DNA from: Dipteris shenzhenensis
Taxonomy: Eukaryota > Polypodiophyta > Polypodiopsida > Gleicheniales
NCBI GenBank assembly: GCA_047967505.1
Contig: CM106539.1
Direction: 5' to 3' (one strand)
DNA: 64,000 nucleotides
How positions within the stretch are numbered: position 1 is the stretch's first letter; every line of letters begins with the position of its first letter. The translations under genes and the position numbers were made by a program. Shown one piece after another: positions 25,397 through 36,509 of this stretch. The notes beneath the pieces were generated by a model that did not search any database, was not told the origin of the DNA, and saw only the letters and a list, made by a program, of their open reading frames with translations.

Positions 25397-25504
25397 CATT
25401 CTAGTTGAGAAAATGCTCCTAAGATGTAGGATGCCACTGGATCCATCACATTCTAGTTGAGATAGTGGTCCTAAGACATAGGCTACCAACCAATGGCTCC
25501 ATCA
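25397..25504. repeat. Tandem unit of 52-56 bp, doubled in arm A only
   Basis: CATTCTAGTTGAGA...CTCCTAAGA...CCATCA occurs twice in arm A (25397 and 25449). The matching place in arm B (about 62710-62760) has one unit. Confidence 0.85.
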
Positions 25505-25815
25505 CACCTTTGCCATGGACTCCACCCCTCAACACTCCACCTCTACTCCACCTACCCCCACTCCCCACCCCTCACATGGCCTCCACCATTCCCACCAACA
25601 CAACCACCCCATCTTCTAGCACCATAGGTCCATCTAGGCCCTTTTGGAATCCCCCTAATGAAAGCTTGCATTACAATATCAATAACTTAAGGAAAAACAT
25701 TGAAGGTGAGAAAGAAGTTGTCATGATGGGTTGCACGGGACAGCTTTTGCATGTCACATTTGACAGGGAGATTTTTTATGATTGGTACAAGCAAGGTGAA
25801 ACAAAAAAAAAGTAG
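25465..25815 (+). CDS. Hypothetical open frame in inverted-repeat arm A
   Basis: A 116-residue frame with a Pro/Thr-rich first half (PLPWTPPLNTPPL) and a charged second half (NESLHYNINNLRKNIEGEKE, then LLHVTFDREIFYDWY). The second half is preserved in arm B with few changes, but so is the non-coding DNA around it, so conservation alone does not prove it is coding. The family is not recognised. It may be the tail end of a retroelement gag or a chance frame. Confidence 0.25.
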   Translation: MVLRHRLPTNGSITPLPWTPPLNTPPLLHLPPLPTPHMASTIPTNTTTPSSSTIGPSRPFWNPPNESLHYNINNLRKNIEGEKEVVMMGCTGQLLHVTFDREIFYDWYKQGETKKK

Positions 25816-26413
25816 ATCTTAGACAGTGCAAACATAGGTTTATCTACCATCATACATGCATGGGTGTATGCGTGCATGTGCATGAGTGCACATGCATGTT
25901 TTTGTTTGTGCATGTGTGCATGCTAATAGCCTTGCATATGCGTGTGTAGTAGGCATGTGCATCTCTTAGAGAAAGAAAGAAAGAAAGTTCATGAAAATTC
26001 TTTGAAAGACCAAAGGGTCTATGAGACTGAAAAGAACCAAAAAAAATGCACGGACTGGGTGGAGCCTCTAAGTGGGCATCTACACCCAAGACATATACAA
26101 CATAATCATAAAACACTAGTACATAAAATGTATGAGCCCAAAATAGTCATCATCATTCAATAGAATATGCTCTCAGACTTGCTTATAGTAGAATCACATC
26201 TCTCATCATACACATTAACACATCTCTCATGCGTGGATATGAAGGGATACACTCGAAGAGTGGTGACCATCGCTATCTAAAAGAAACTAAGATGCCCATA
26301 CAAAAATCAAGTAAAATACTATTTGGATATGTATATGTATATATCCGTGTATCAAACAAACTCTTCTCTTTCTGTCATTTTTGTTCACATTGTGTTGCCT
26401 TAAGCATTAGCAA

Positions 26414-26709
26414 ATGAGATGGGCATTTCCCCCTCATCTCCCTCTCTTTTCTCTCTTAACCTCTCATCTGCTCTATTTCCCCCTCTCTTTTTCTCTCTTT
26501 TCTCTTTTTGCGCCTCTCCTTTTCTCTCTTTTTCCCTCTTCTCCCCCCTTCATCTCCCTCTCTTTATCCCTCTCTTTTCCACCTCCTTTCTGCATGTTTC
26601 CCTCTCTCTTCCTCTCCTCTGCCTCTCTTTTCTCCTCTCTTTTTTGCCTGATTTTTGCATATTTCCCTCTCTCTCCCTCTCTTTTACCCTCTCTTTTTCA
26701 CCTCCTTTC

Positions 26710-26755
<46 letters not shown>

Positions 26756-26865
26756 TCTTTCCTTTTCTCTCTTTTTTCTCCTAAGTCTATCATTTGCTCT
26801 CTTTTCCCTTCTCCTTTTCTCTCTTTTCTTTCTTTCCTCTACCTTTTTCTATCTTTTTCAAAAGA
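26414..26865. repeat. Polypyrimidine tract of 0.45 kb
   Basis: Plus strand is C/T-rich with words like CACCTCCTTTCTGCAT, the complement of units in the tracts at 21 and 30 kb. Contains a CT run at about 26718-26750. Confidence 0.95.
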
Positions 26866-27189
26866 AAGATGGTTGGATTATATCACTTCCAACATATACA
26901 ACTTGTTCAACTAAAAAAGATTAACCAAAAGAACTAAGATAGAAAGAAAAGCAAATCATACATCAGCTATAGACTAAGACTCATGGAGTTGGCTTTGAAG
27001 TCTCTGATCAAAGCCTTACCATCCTAAAAGGCTGCCCATTTTCCTTCTTTTCTGGCCGCCTTTACCTTTGTGATCTTTTGTGAGTTGCTCTTCCATCCAC
27101 ACTCTTAATCCTTTTAGCTTTTCGATTGTCTGACAACCTAAGTTCTCTCAGCTCTTGACTGGAAGGTAAGGATTGCATGCACTCCTGCT

Positions 27190-28080
27190 TTTGCAATATT
27201 AATCTCTAAGTCTTCCTATTCAACTCTTGGGGTAAAGCTTTGTTGATTTTCTCATGAGTCTCTTCATAAGAGTCTTCCTCTATGTACCAATTGTTTGGTA
27301 AACCTCCAACCCAGAGCATTCTAGAATTGCACAGTCTGCCAGCTTGCTCTTTAACTTTCTTCTATAGTCAAGTAGACATTTGTGTATCTAAGGAATTCTT
27401 TACTTCTCCTTTGAGCTTCTCTTTGATCTCTCCCTTGATTTTCTCATGCATCTCTTCCATTTGACTAAAGACATGTTCATCATTTAGAGTTGTAGTGGGA
27501 CTTGCCTATTCTAGTTTTCTCTCAGCCACTTTTGCACTCTCTTCAAGGTCATGGAACTTGTGCTTTGGCTCACTGTTCTCCTTTTTTAGATGGATAACTT
27601 ATTGTTGTAGAAGAAGAATGACCTCATTTTGCCCAGTGTTAGGAAAAGGTGAAGCTACTGTTGCATCATATGAAGGATGCTTCTCTTGTTTCTTGTCCCC
27701 CATAAAAGAAAACACAGTTTGCCAGTACCCCCTCTATTGCCACTTTCACCACCACCAAATGGTAGCGATTTTGACTTTATCTTAGAAGACAAAACACAAT
27801 AGATAGACCCTCCATGTTTCATTTCTTATGTATCCAACTTAGATTCCATGAAGCCATTTTGTTGTGGACCCCCTTTCTTGCTTTGACAGTCTCTAGTGGT
27901 GTCCTTGTTTGCCATATTTAAAACACACTTTCTGCCTCTTGTTAAATCTGGCCTTTTTATTTTAGAACCCTTACATAGATTGTTCTTGATACGTTTCCAT
28001 TTTCCATTCCTTTTTACGAAGAAGACATTGTCTTTGGATTTGCCATGTTGCTTCTCTTGAGCTTCTTCCTAGAAAAGAAA
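27190..28080 (-). pseudogene. Retroelement gag-like remnant with split zinc knuckle
   Basis: The minus strand around 27890-27935 reads VCFKYGKQGH in one frame and TTRDCQSKKGG in the next. Together this is a CCHC zinc knuckle in which the second Cys has become Tyr and a frameshift follows the His. On the C-terminal side (lower coordinates) are Lys/Glu-rich pieces such as IHLKKENSEPKHKFHDLEES and MHEKIKGEIKEKLKGEVKN, suggesting a coiled coil. No protease or RT was found. It could be gag of an LTR element or a related reverse-transcribing element. Confidence 0.5.
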
Positions 28081-28099
28081 AGGTCCTAGTTCCTTGAAG

Positions 28100-28758
28100 T
28101 TACCCACCAATATCGACCTTTATCTTATTGCCATGGTCATATGGACCTGTTGTCACTTTGAGGAAGCATGCTCAACACCTATTTCAAATTTGTCAATTTG
28201 GGACAATTCTAATTTCTAACCCAAGTGCTGCAAGTTGGATCTCTAAATACTTTCACTTTCATGATGTAGCCCTACATTGAATCCCTCATCACAGTTGACA
28301 TTTTGGCCAATTAAATGTGAGAAAGGATAACATCCATAGTAGTGCCAATGATGATTACCGATGCCGCCACACTACCCAATCATACAACAACATGTGATGC
28401 TTTAAATCGAGGCTTCATTATATGTAAATCATGATATCACATGCATTAAAGGCCTCATTTTAAGGGCCCTTGTTTGTTTATTTTTCATGAATTAGACACA
28501 CCCTTTTTGTGTACAATCTGTGAATACCCCCTTCAATGGTCCCCTTTTGTATGTTAAAAAATTTCCACAAAAAAAAGACCCCTTTTGTTGGGTTTTTAAA
28601 AGCCCTTCGATTGAACCCATGTGCTACACCTACATACTTATGAGTGACCCTTGAGTACTTTAATAATCAATAGAAAGTCCCACTTATCAAAATATTTTGA
28701 GAAACTGGGATTTTAATATTTTTAGACTTATCACCTAATTTCTAATTAAAATCTTCAT
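28100..28758. other. No gene recognised
   Basis: AT-rich DNA. A T-rich and CCCC-containing section at 28480-28610 resembles that at 49.6-49.8 kb in style only. Confidence 0.4.
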
Positions 28759-28759
28759 T

Positions 28760-28962
28760 TTCATGGGAGACCACAGAAGTTACACCATATGGGTCTTAAA
28801 ATCATGTCATTTAAGACCACCACCAAAGCTTAGAGAAAGTACTTAGGGATGTACTTTGTGCAAGGACTTTCTCCCCATGATGGGAGACCACCAAAGTCAC
28901 CCCATATGGGTCTCAAAATGCTGTCATTAAAGACTACCAGCAAATCTTAGACAACATTCTCA
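28760..28962. repeat. 117-bp tandem duplication
   Basis: GGGAGACCACxxAAGTxAC, CATATGGGTCT and TCATTxAAGACxACCA repeat at 28765 and 28882. Confidence 0.9.
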
Positions 28963-29540
28963 TTTAATCGAAAGGACAAAGGTGTCTATACGATAAGAAT
29001 GATTGATGGTGGTCCACGTAACAAAGATGCCTCAAGATCAAGGCATTTGAGATTTGTTAATGTTAGTAGATATGTCATCCTAGAAGCCATGTGAAGATTG
29101 CCATGAGCTATTACAATTTGTAGGTAGTCTATGTTAATGTCACTCGTACTGTCATTCTCTTTGTTATGCTAGGGGGCTCACTCGCGAACTCCTCTTGTAC
29201 ATCCTCCTCTATGTATCGGTATTTTTCATGGATGGTGTGACCACAGCATGAACATATCCACACAAGCCATTATGTCCTTCATGTGAAACTCTTTGGAGAT
29301 GTTGGGTGTCTCTCGAAAGCTTCCTGAGGTCCCTCAAGTTGGTTCTTACCAATTTTACTGCATGCTCCTGAGCATTCTTTCTCTTGATCCTAACCATGTG
29401 CACACACTTCCATATTAAACTTAATGCACTATGCATCATGTTTATACAAAATAAAATCACTCATCGCATTTAATTGTAATCACAGTTATGATCGTAACTT
29501 CATATTCATATTCATATGAGTAGTCATGTTCTTGATCTAG

Positions 29541-30348
29541 CCGAAAAGAGAGAGATGAGAGGGAGGGGAAAAGGGAAGTAGATGAAGGGAAGGAGATAAA
29601 ATGAGGAAGGCAATGCAAAAGAAAAGGGAAAGAGGAGGGATGAAATAGAAAAGAAGCAGAAAGAGAGAGGAAAGATGCAAAAAAGAGAGGGGAAAGAAGG
29701 AGGCAATGCAAAAGTGGGGAACATGCGGAAAGAGAAAGGAAAGAAGAGTGAACAATGGGAAAAGAGAGGAGAAAATGAAGAAAACAGAGGGGATGAATGG
29801 AAAAAAGAGCAAAAATAGAGACGAAAATATTTAAAAAGGAGGAAAAAAAAGGGGGGGAAAGCGAGGGAGAGAGAGAGGGGATGGAGGGAGAAGAAAGAAA
29901 AAAAGAGCAAGTGAGAGGGCAAGAGATAAAAGAGAGGGAAGGAGAGTAAATGAGGAAGGCAATGTTAGAAAGAGAGGGAAAAACAGAGGGAATAAAGGGA
30001 AAAGAGAAGGAATTAAGGGAAAAGAGAGGGAAAGATGAGGAAAGAGAGGGGATGAAGGGTAAAGAAAGCAAAACCAGAGAGGGAAACAAGCAGAAAGGAG
30101 GCAAAAAAGAGGGGAAAAGGGAGGGAGAAAGAGAGGGGATGAAGGGAAAAGAGAGCAAAAGAGAAGGGAAAAGAGAGCAAATGAGAGGGCAAGAGATAAA
30201 AGAGAGGCAGAGAGAGAGGGAAGGAGTGCAAATGGGGAAGGAAATGAGAAAAAGAGAGGGAAAGATGTAGAAAGAGAGGGAATGAAGGTGAAAAGAGAGG
30301 GAAAGATGCAAAAAGAGAGGCCGGATGAAGGGAAAGAGAGAAAAAGGC
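29541..30348. repeat. 0.8-kb polypurine tract
   Basis: Plus-strand A/G tract containing the same longer words as the 21-kb tract: AAATGAGGAAGGCAATG at about 29600 and 29946, AAATGGGGAAGGAAATG at about 30230, and GAAAGATG with GATGAAGGG. The long minus-strand frame 29457-30380 is a composition artefact. Confidence 0.95.
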
Positions 30349-30349
30349 G

Positions 30350-33155
30350 CTTTCTGCCCACTCCATGGGCTGAACTCCATGGCCCAGCCTAGAGCATTAG
30401 ATATCAGCTTGGAGTTCTTTACAAGTCGACCTCACTCAGTTTGATCTCTAGGAGACTCCCCTCTGGTCACCATTCTACTCCAAGTTGAAGTTTTTACTAC
30501 TTTGGACTAGTTTCCACACAATTAAAGAATCGACTATAACTTTTTGAGGTTTGCTCAATCACTTCAAAGATAAAAGCAAGTTTATTCTTTAGTACTCGTG
30601 GCAACTCCAATGAGTGAAGGTTGGTATGCAAATAGTGGTACATTGAAGCACATGTCAAAGACATGGGACTGAATTTAAACACTCTTTGGACGATGGTACA
30701 CCTCCAAGACAATCATACCAAGTTTGTATCATACTTAGGATTTTAATACCCTTAGAGCTACCTTGTAGTTGTTGTAGGTCCATTAAGATCTACTTTGCAA
30801 AGTTAAGAAATAATAGAGGCGGTATACTTAGCAATTGATGGGTCCAAGGTGAATAGATGTGTGAAAGTGTGAGTGCAGATGGGAATATAGGTGTGTTGAG
30901 TATAGTAATGCAAAACATAATTCCTTGTGCTGATAATGAAGGTAATGAATGGGACTCCTCTTTTGTCAAAACACTTTAGATATCATCTCTATGTAGGTAA
31001 TGCACTTTCTAACGTTATGAACTCGCATTCATCTACTATGTGATCTGTCTTACAAATGAGAATTTTACACAAGGGGTTGTGATGCATGTCAAACCCATCC
31101 TTTCAATAGTGAGAGCTTTCCATTAGGCAATATGGGAAATACGAGATTGCCTTCGCAAATCCCAAAGCATAGGCAACCCAAATGCACATGTAAGTGAATA
31201 AATCTATGTACATTAATTGTATTCACACCTCATAGATTACATGCATCTTGTAGCTATGACTTGAAGTCTATGACTTTTTGAAATTTTCTAACATTGGAAA
31301 TAGTGTTCCCTTATGATTCCAACAAAATAAATTACATATGTAAGATGAAAATAAATTAGATTTTCCTTTTACAAGTATCAATAGGTTTGAGTACGTAGTT
31401 TAAGTAGCAATTGTAAAACTATATGGGTTGTTGAAATCCTTGGAAACATTCAAAGGAACCCTTAAAAAGGATGCTACTACCATGTCCTATTAAAATACCA
31501 AGCTTCTATTAATTAGAGATGAGGTCATCATTGACATAATATGATATGAAGATGGTGTGCAAATGAATCTTTAAATGGTACAGTATTAAGTGAAAACTCT
31601 AAGTTAAAACATTAAAATTCTAGTTTCTAGAAATAAAATAAAAAGATTCTAATCTAAGGGCCTTCTATGTATAAAACCATGCGAGTAAGGGCGGCTCTCT
31701 ATCAATTTAAAGCATTACATGTTGTTGCAAGATGTGATTGGATACTATCCTAAGTTATGACCATCTTTTCACAAAATCATAACTAGTCATAATGGTCATA
31801 TGATTACATTAGGAAGAGGCCATTAAAACTAACTATAAGCTCATGCCTAACACTCTTATAATGGTTCCCTCAATTGTTAAGATATCAAAACCTAAGAAAA
31901 GATCCTTCAACATAGTTTCTTAAGGACCTTTATTTCACAATAATGTATCCATAAATTGTAACTTGATTCGAGTTCATATCATGATTTATGATAGAGGGAC
32001 ACATACATCGCAGAGCAAAAATGACTATGATTGTCATAGAGTACTACTTAATAAGCATTACTTTTGAATGGAATGGTATATTAGAACTTAACATCATATG
32101 GAAAAATGGTAAACTCAAAATGGCAAGTATAAGAGTTGGCTAAATTGTGCATTTATTGAGATAAGGGCATTTAAATTCCAATTCCCATAAAGGCATGGTT
32201 AAATCTCATGGATGGCATTTATGTGTGTGATGGATACCTTGCACATGCTCCTTCTTTCTTGATTTTAAGTATATGCTCAAATTTTGGAATATTGGTCCCA
32301 CTTCATATTATATCATTATGTTTAGAGCCACCAACTTCTTACCATGTAGGTACAAACATTGAGATGTGAGGTGGGATTTTTATTAAACATTACAATTTTA
32401 AAAATACTTTAAATCAATTTAAATCCATTCAAACTATTTAAATCCTTAAACATCTCTAATCTTTATGGCCAACACTCGGGGAATCGATTGCTAACAACAA
32501 TATATGGCTTAATATCTCATTTCACAACATGATATACCATACGCTAGTATTTATTTTCTGCTAGTAAGAAATGCCATGTTATGGAATCAACTAATTACCA
32601 ACAAAAAGGTCCTTGATTAGAAGGTTATTTTTATCGCTTTTTTTCAAAACAAAAGTCTAAATTTATTTAGATCAAGTAACTCAAATCCCTTCAAAGATTT
32701 TGCCACTATGCCCATTGTGTAAGACAAATAAAGAGACATATTTGCATGTGTTATTAAAGGTGCTTGGTGAAAAATCAACAAATGGCTCGAGAGATTCTTG
32801 ACTATCATTCAGCCTTCAAGGAAAATCACTAGTCTTGGTGAGAGAGCCAAGCTTAATGAAATGCTTTTTAGTCTCTGGCAAGTGGTGAGAGCACTGGTTA
32901 TTTACCACATTTGGAAGTTTTGAAATATGGTCACTTTTAAAAACGGATTGAGATAAATATCTCTTTACAAGGACATGGTGAATGATTTGTCTCGAACACT
33001 ACGTTAGCTTGGCAAAAAGCAAGTAGATTTTGTTTATCCTTTGACAAGATGCAACACTTGTAACTACAATTTTGTTATCTTTTGGGTGGATGTGTGATAG
33101 TGCCTCTCCGAACGTGCATGCGTGCTCATGAGTGTGTGCATGCGAGCGTGTGTGT

Positions 33156-33160
<5 letters not shown>
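30350..33160. other. No gene recognised
   Basis: 2.8 kb of AT-rich sequence downstream of the bHLH gene. No transposon motif, long frame or RNA gene was seen. Confidence 0.5.
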
Positions 33161-33186
<26 letters not shown>

Positions 33187-33225
33187 CGCGCGCGCGCGGG
33201 CAAGAGACAGAGAGAGAGAAATCCA
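33110..33225. repeat. Mixed GT, GA and GC microsatellite
   Basis: GTGTGT, then GAGAGA, then GCGCGCGCGCGC, then GAGA runs just downstream of the bHLH stop codon, possibly in the 3' UTR. Confidence 0.9.
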
Positions 33226-33390
33226 TTGCAATTTATTACGCTGACGTGATATTATAATTTTTTATTATTGGAAAATATTGCAAATTACATTGTTGAGTAC
33301 GGAAGACTGCGCTACCAGACTGCCCGGATCGCCTCTATTGGCTTTTGGTGCTCCAGGTCGCAATTTAGAGCTGCCATTGTAGCTTCCAAG

Positions 33391-35087
33391 TTAGAACTTA
33401 GACGCTGCCTGCGTGTACAGCTCCACTTTGAGCTCCTCCGTAGCTACCTCCGAGAAACTTGCATGTTGTGCCTGCAGGCGTTTCATGCATCTTTGTTTAG
33501 CCCATCTCGGTTGACAAATCTATAAACCTTGTTCTCTAGAATGTATCCAAATATGCAGCAATGTCCATCTCGGTTGACAAACCTATAAACCTTGTTCTCT
33601 ACAATGTATACAAAAAAAAAAAAGCAACAATGTCGACTATAAGTAACAATGAGCAAAACCGGTAGTGTTGAAAGTTGAGATTATTAGTAACAGTTCAGTG
33701 ATTCTCACTTTTGCGTGAATCGCGTACAGTACAGTTTCTCCACTCTGTGAGCGATTCGCATTCACTATGTCCAGCTCACGTCGCTCCAAGATCTGTAATA
33801 TGTCGGGAAATAAGCCGGGCGTCCTCTCGTAGCAACCAATAATGATGTTGATGCTCTTGTCTGCTGCAATCACGGTCTCTACATGTGGCGCCTCGAAGTC
33901 GAGGCTATCGGGAACGGAAGCGCTTAACGGTGTTTCGGGTTCCCTTTTGATCTCCGGCTCTGATCCGGCCTGGGATTCTTTTGTGATCCCAAGTGATTGA
34001 AGCGAAGGCTGTGATTTTTCAATTGAGGCTAATATTTGCGCCTTCCTTTTAAGCATTCGTAGCTGTTTCTCTAGTGAGCGAATGTAGTCGCACGTCTCTT
34101 CGATGACGGTGCATCGATCGTTCTGCACAAGGCCCAGACAAAACAGTGAGACACAGACAGATCGCAAATTTGACTTTCCATTTGCTGATACATATTGTGT
34201 GGCCTAGCACTACTCTTGTGATTCACATTGCACAGCAATATCGATCTGGTCTAGCTTAAGCGTTACCGTGAGAACACCGGGAGAATGATTCCTTCAATTC
34301 AATAGGTCACGCAGAACATCTCTAAACGCATGGTCAGGCATTTGCGTGACCAGTTACTTCTCAGCAATTCTGGTTTTCATACACCCTATTCCGGCACCTT
34401 GCCTGAGAGGCAACCGATCCAGTGAGGCTTTTTTACGGTCAAATTGTTATTGTTACAGAATGAACCGAGACATCCGAACTACTAAATCTCAGAATGCCTC
34501 AGGACCTGAGGAACGTCCGTGGGGAGCATGGCCCGCAGAGTGTAGAACAGGCGCGTCATTTGCTTTCGACGCAGGCTCTCGGAGACAACATGCCGGGGTC
34601 GTTGCACACAACCACCACTCTTGGATTTAAAAATGCGGCGCCCGGCTCCGAGGAAGTCCGAGAGAGTGTAGCCTGTTCGGTGGGGGAGGGGAGAAAGAGC
34701 AGAGATGCAGGCGCGGGCGAAAGCTACTTCATCTCCAAGGGGGGTTGTGAGGGGAAACTCGAAGGGGAAGCCAGCTGCGAGGGGGCCGGGATAGAGGTCG
34801 TTGAGGTTGGGTAGGGAAGGGGCCGAAAGGAAAGGGAGGGGAAGGGGAGGGAGGTGAGAAGAGGTAGGAAGGGGGGGAGGGAGCTGATGGGTGGAGCTCT
34901 GGAGGTGGTCGGAGTGAGGCCAAGTAGTTGAAGAGAGGATCGAGGAAGGGTCATGAGGCCAGGGGGGGAGGTCGAGGTGGGAGAAGTACCAGGAAGGAGG
35001 GGCAGAAGGGAGGGAGGAGGAGGAAGGCAGAGGGGGCGAGAGGAGGTCGAGAAGCTCAGTGGACGGGGGAGCAGAGGAGGAAGCCAT
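33391..35087 (-). CDS. bHLH transcription factor with ACT-like C-terminal domain, three exons
   Basis: Proposed model: complement of 34506-35087 (194 codons), 33709-34122 (138 codons) and 33391-33471 (26 codons plus TAA), 358 residues in all, every junction in phase 0. Introns are 383 and 237 bp with GT/AG ends: exon 1 ends CAG before GTCC, exon 2 starts after TTGTGCAG, exon 2 ends AAA before GTGAGA, and exon 3 follows CTGCAG. The N-terminal 150 residues are rich in Ser and Pro. The basic region begins near residue 163 (RPRHVV), with H166, E170 and R173/R174 in the pattern used for E-box contact. Helix 1 runs to about 188 (LFYTLRAMLP). Helix 2 starts near 198 (TVIEETCDYIRSLEKQL) and leads into a basic coiled stretch. 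Residues about 275-358 resemble the ACT-like dimerisation domain of many plant bHLH proteins. The start ATG is in good context (GCTATGGCT). It should be a nuclear DNA-binding dimer. The subgroup and target genes cannot be told. If the second intron is not spliced, the protein ends at 33637 with a different tail. Confidence 0.82.
33472..33708 (-). other. Intron 2 of the bHLH gene, carrying a 63-bp tandem duplication
   Basis: The donor AAA/GTGAGA follows the codons for HAK, where ACT-like domains of this type usually carry on. The acceptor CTGCAG precedes a short exon reading AQHASFSEV and ending AASKF. The intron holds two copies of a 50-bp segment starting CCATCTCGGTTGAC at 33502 and 33565. 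The pyrimidine tract before the acceptor is weak, so this intron is less certain than intron 1. Confidence 0.55.
33502..33614. repeat. 63-bp-period tandem duplication
   Basis: Two copies read CCATCTCGGTTGACAAA... and share the following AACCTTGTTCTCTA. They differ by a few substitutions and lie inside the proposed second intron of the bHLH gene. Confidence 0.85.
34123..34505 (-). other. Intron 1 of the bHLH gene
   Basis: This 383-bp AT-richer segment lies between the two halves of the HLH: the junction joins helix 1 (ending TDVPQ) to the loop and helix 2 (starting NDRC). Reading through the donor gives a stop after about six codons, whereas splicing restores a standard bHLH domain. That is the main reason for placing the intron here. 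Confidence 0.78.
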
Positions 35088-35380
35088 AGCTAAGCTCGAC
35101 GAAGAGCAACAAGAAGAATAAGCAGCAACACCAAGCTGAAGAAGAATAACAAGACCTTTGTAATTTCGCTAGCTTCTACGTAAAAACCTTCAATGTCTCG
35201 TATTCACGAGGGGGTGCCCATGCATGCTTCTTGCCATTAGCGCTCCGTTCCTCGTCACTATTCATTCATTGACGGACTTTGTCCCCTCTACTCGTACGTC
35301 ACACTTGCTATCACGAGGCGAACACGATTGCTACCACTCTCATAAAAACAAAAACACAGGCTTTCGAATCTTAATCTCAC

Positions 35381-36472
35381 AACAGCTACTTCATATTATA
35401 TATATTTAACTTACGGATTTTCTTAACGAGTAGTCTCGCCACTCATACAAACATAGACGCTTCAAGATTCTAGTGGAATGATTGGAGCTCGGACAGTCAT
35501 AACTTACCAAAATGATCTTGTTCACCTTTTTCATTTGCACCAACTATGTCTTTTTGGCTTTTAGTAAAGTGTTTCTCTTTAAGGAATGGAAAATGATGTG
35601 GATTTTTTGCTATTTTATTCCCCAATTTGTTCTCCCCCTTTCTCTCTCTCTCTCTCTTTTTCTTCTTCTTCTTCTTCTTCTTCTCTCAGCTTCCAGGCAG
35701 GCCTTTTGAATTTATTCAACTTGTTCAAAAAGAGAAAGTCCTTAAAGCACTTTTCTCCTTGTTGAGAGTAGGTGCGCAATTGCTTCATCAAGTTTAACGA
35801 TTGCCATTAAGCTACAATAATTACTCTACTTACGCCTCAATCTTGCAATTCCCAATCATTACTAACGTGTGCGTGCGCGCGCGTGTGCATGCACACACAA
35901 ATTTCAATAATACTTTATATTAATGTGTGTGAAACCTCAGAATAGGTGAAAACTCATCATGAAGTAGAAAAGGCTTAAAGTTTCAACTAGCAACTCTTGG
36001 CAAAATACTGAGGACTCCAGACTACAAGGTAAAAGGCAAACCTCAAGAGGGTCTAGAGTGAGGCACAAGGATCAAATCAACATTAGTTTTACTAGAAAAG
36101 TATGCAAAGGAACAATTTCTCTAGTATCAAAATAAAAACATTTGAACCCCTTAGACTCTTGTCAATGATAGCTAGTATTCTGAATTTTTGAAGCAATGGG
36201 TCAAATGTCGATTTCATAAGGGCGTGAAAGAACTATAAATCAAAGGAAGTATCACAAGTTGCTTTTGGCACTGATATATGCTATGAAGACTCTACCACAT
36301 GGGACTCTAGGGCATCCAATCTCAGCTCCTAAGCATTTAAAGTCATATCCAGCATTGGTTGAACAAAATCCGTGACCATATCCCTACCCACATCTATGGG
36401 CATAGCTGCATGAACATCCATGGGCATATTTACACCACCGAAACCGGTGGCCAGACAAAGTGATAGCCATTG

Positions 36473-36509
<37 letters not shown>

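Larger units (their letters stand above)
23990..26150 (-). repeat. Arm A of a 2-kb inverted duplication
   Basis: The reverse complement matches 62069-64000 with a small percentage of substitutions, from CTACTCxTCCACC at the PBS side to GACTATTTTGGGCTCATAC at the other end. It contains an LTR (24134-24532), an older LTR relic (24880-25090) and an open frame (25465-25815). Arm A has about 170 bp (25091-25261) that arm B lacks. Because arm B runs to the window edge, the true arm may be longer. Confidence 0.93.

Noticed and set aside
34482-34505. Exon 1 of the bHLH gene continuing to the stop at 34482
   Set aside because: Reading on breaks the HLH after helix 1. Splicing at CAG/GTCC to 34122 restores helix 2 in frame.
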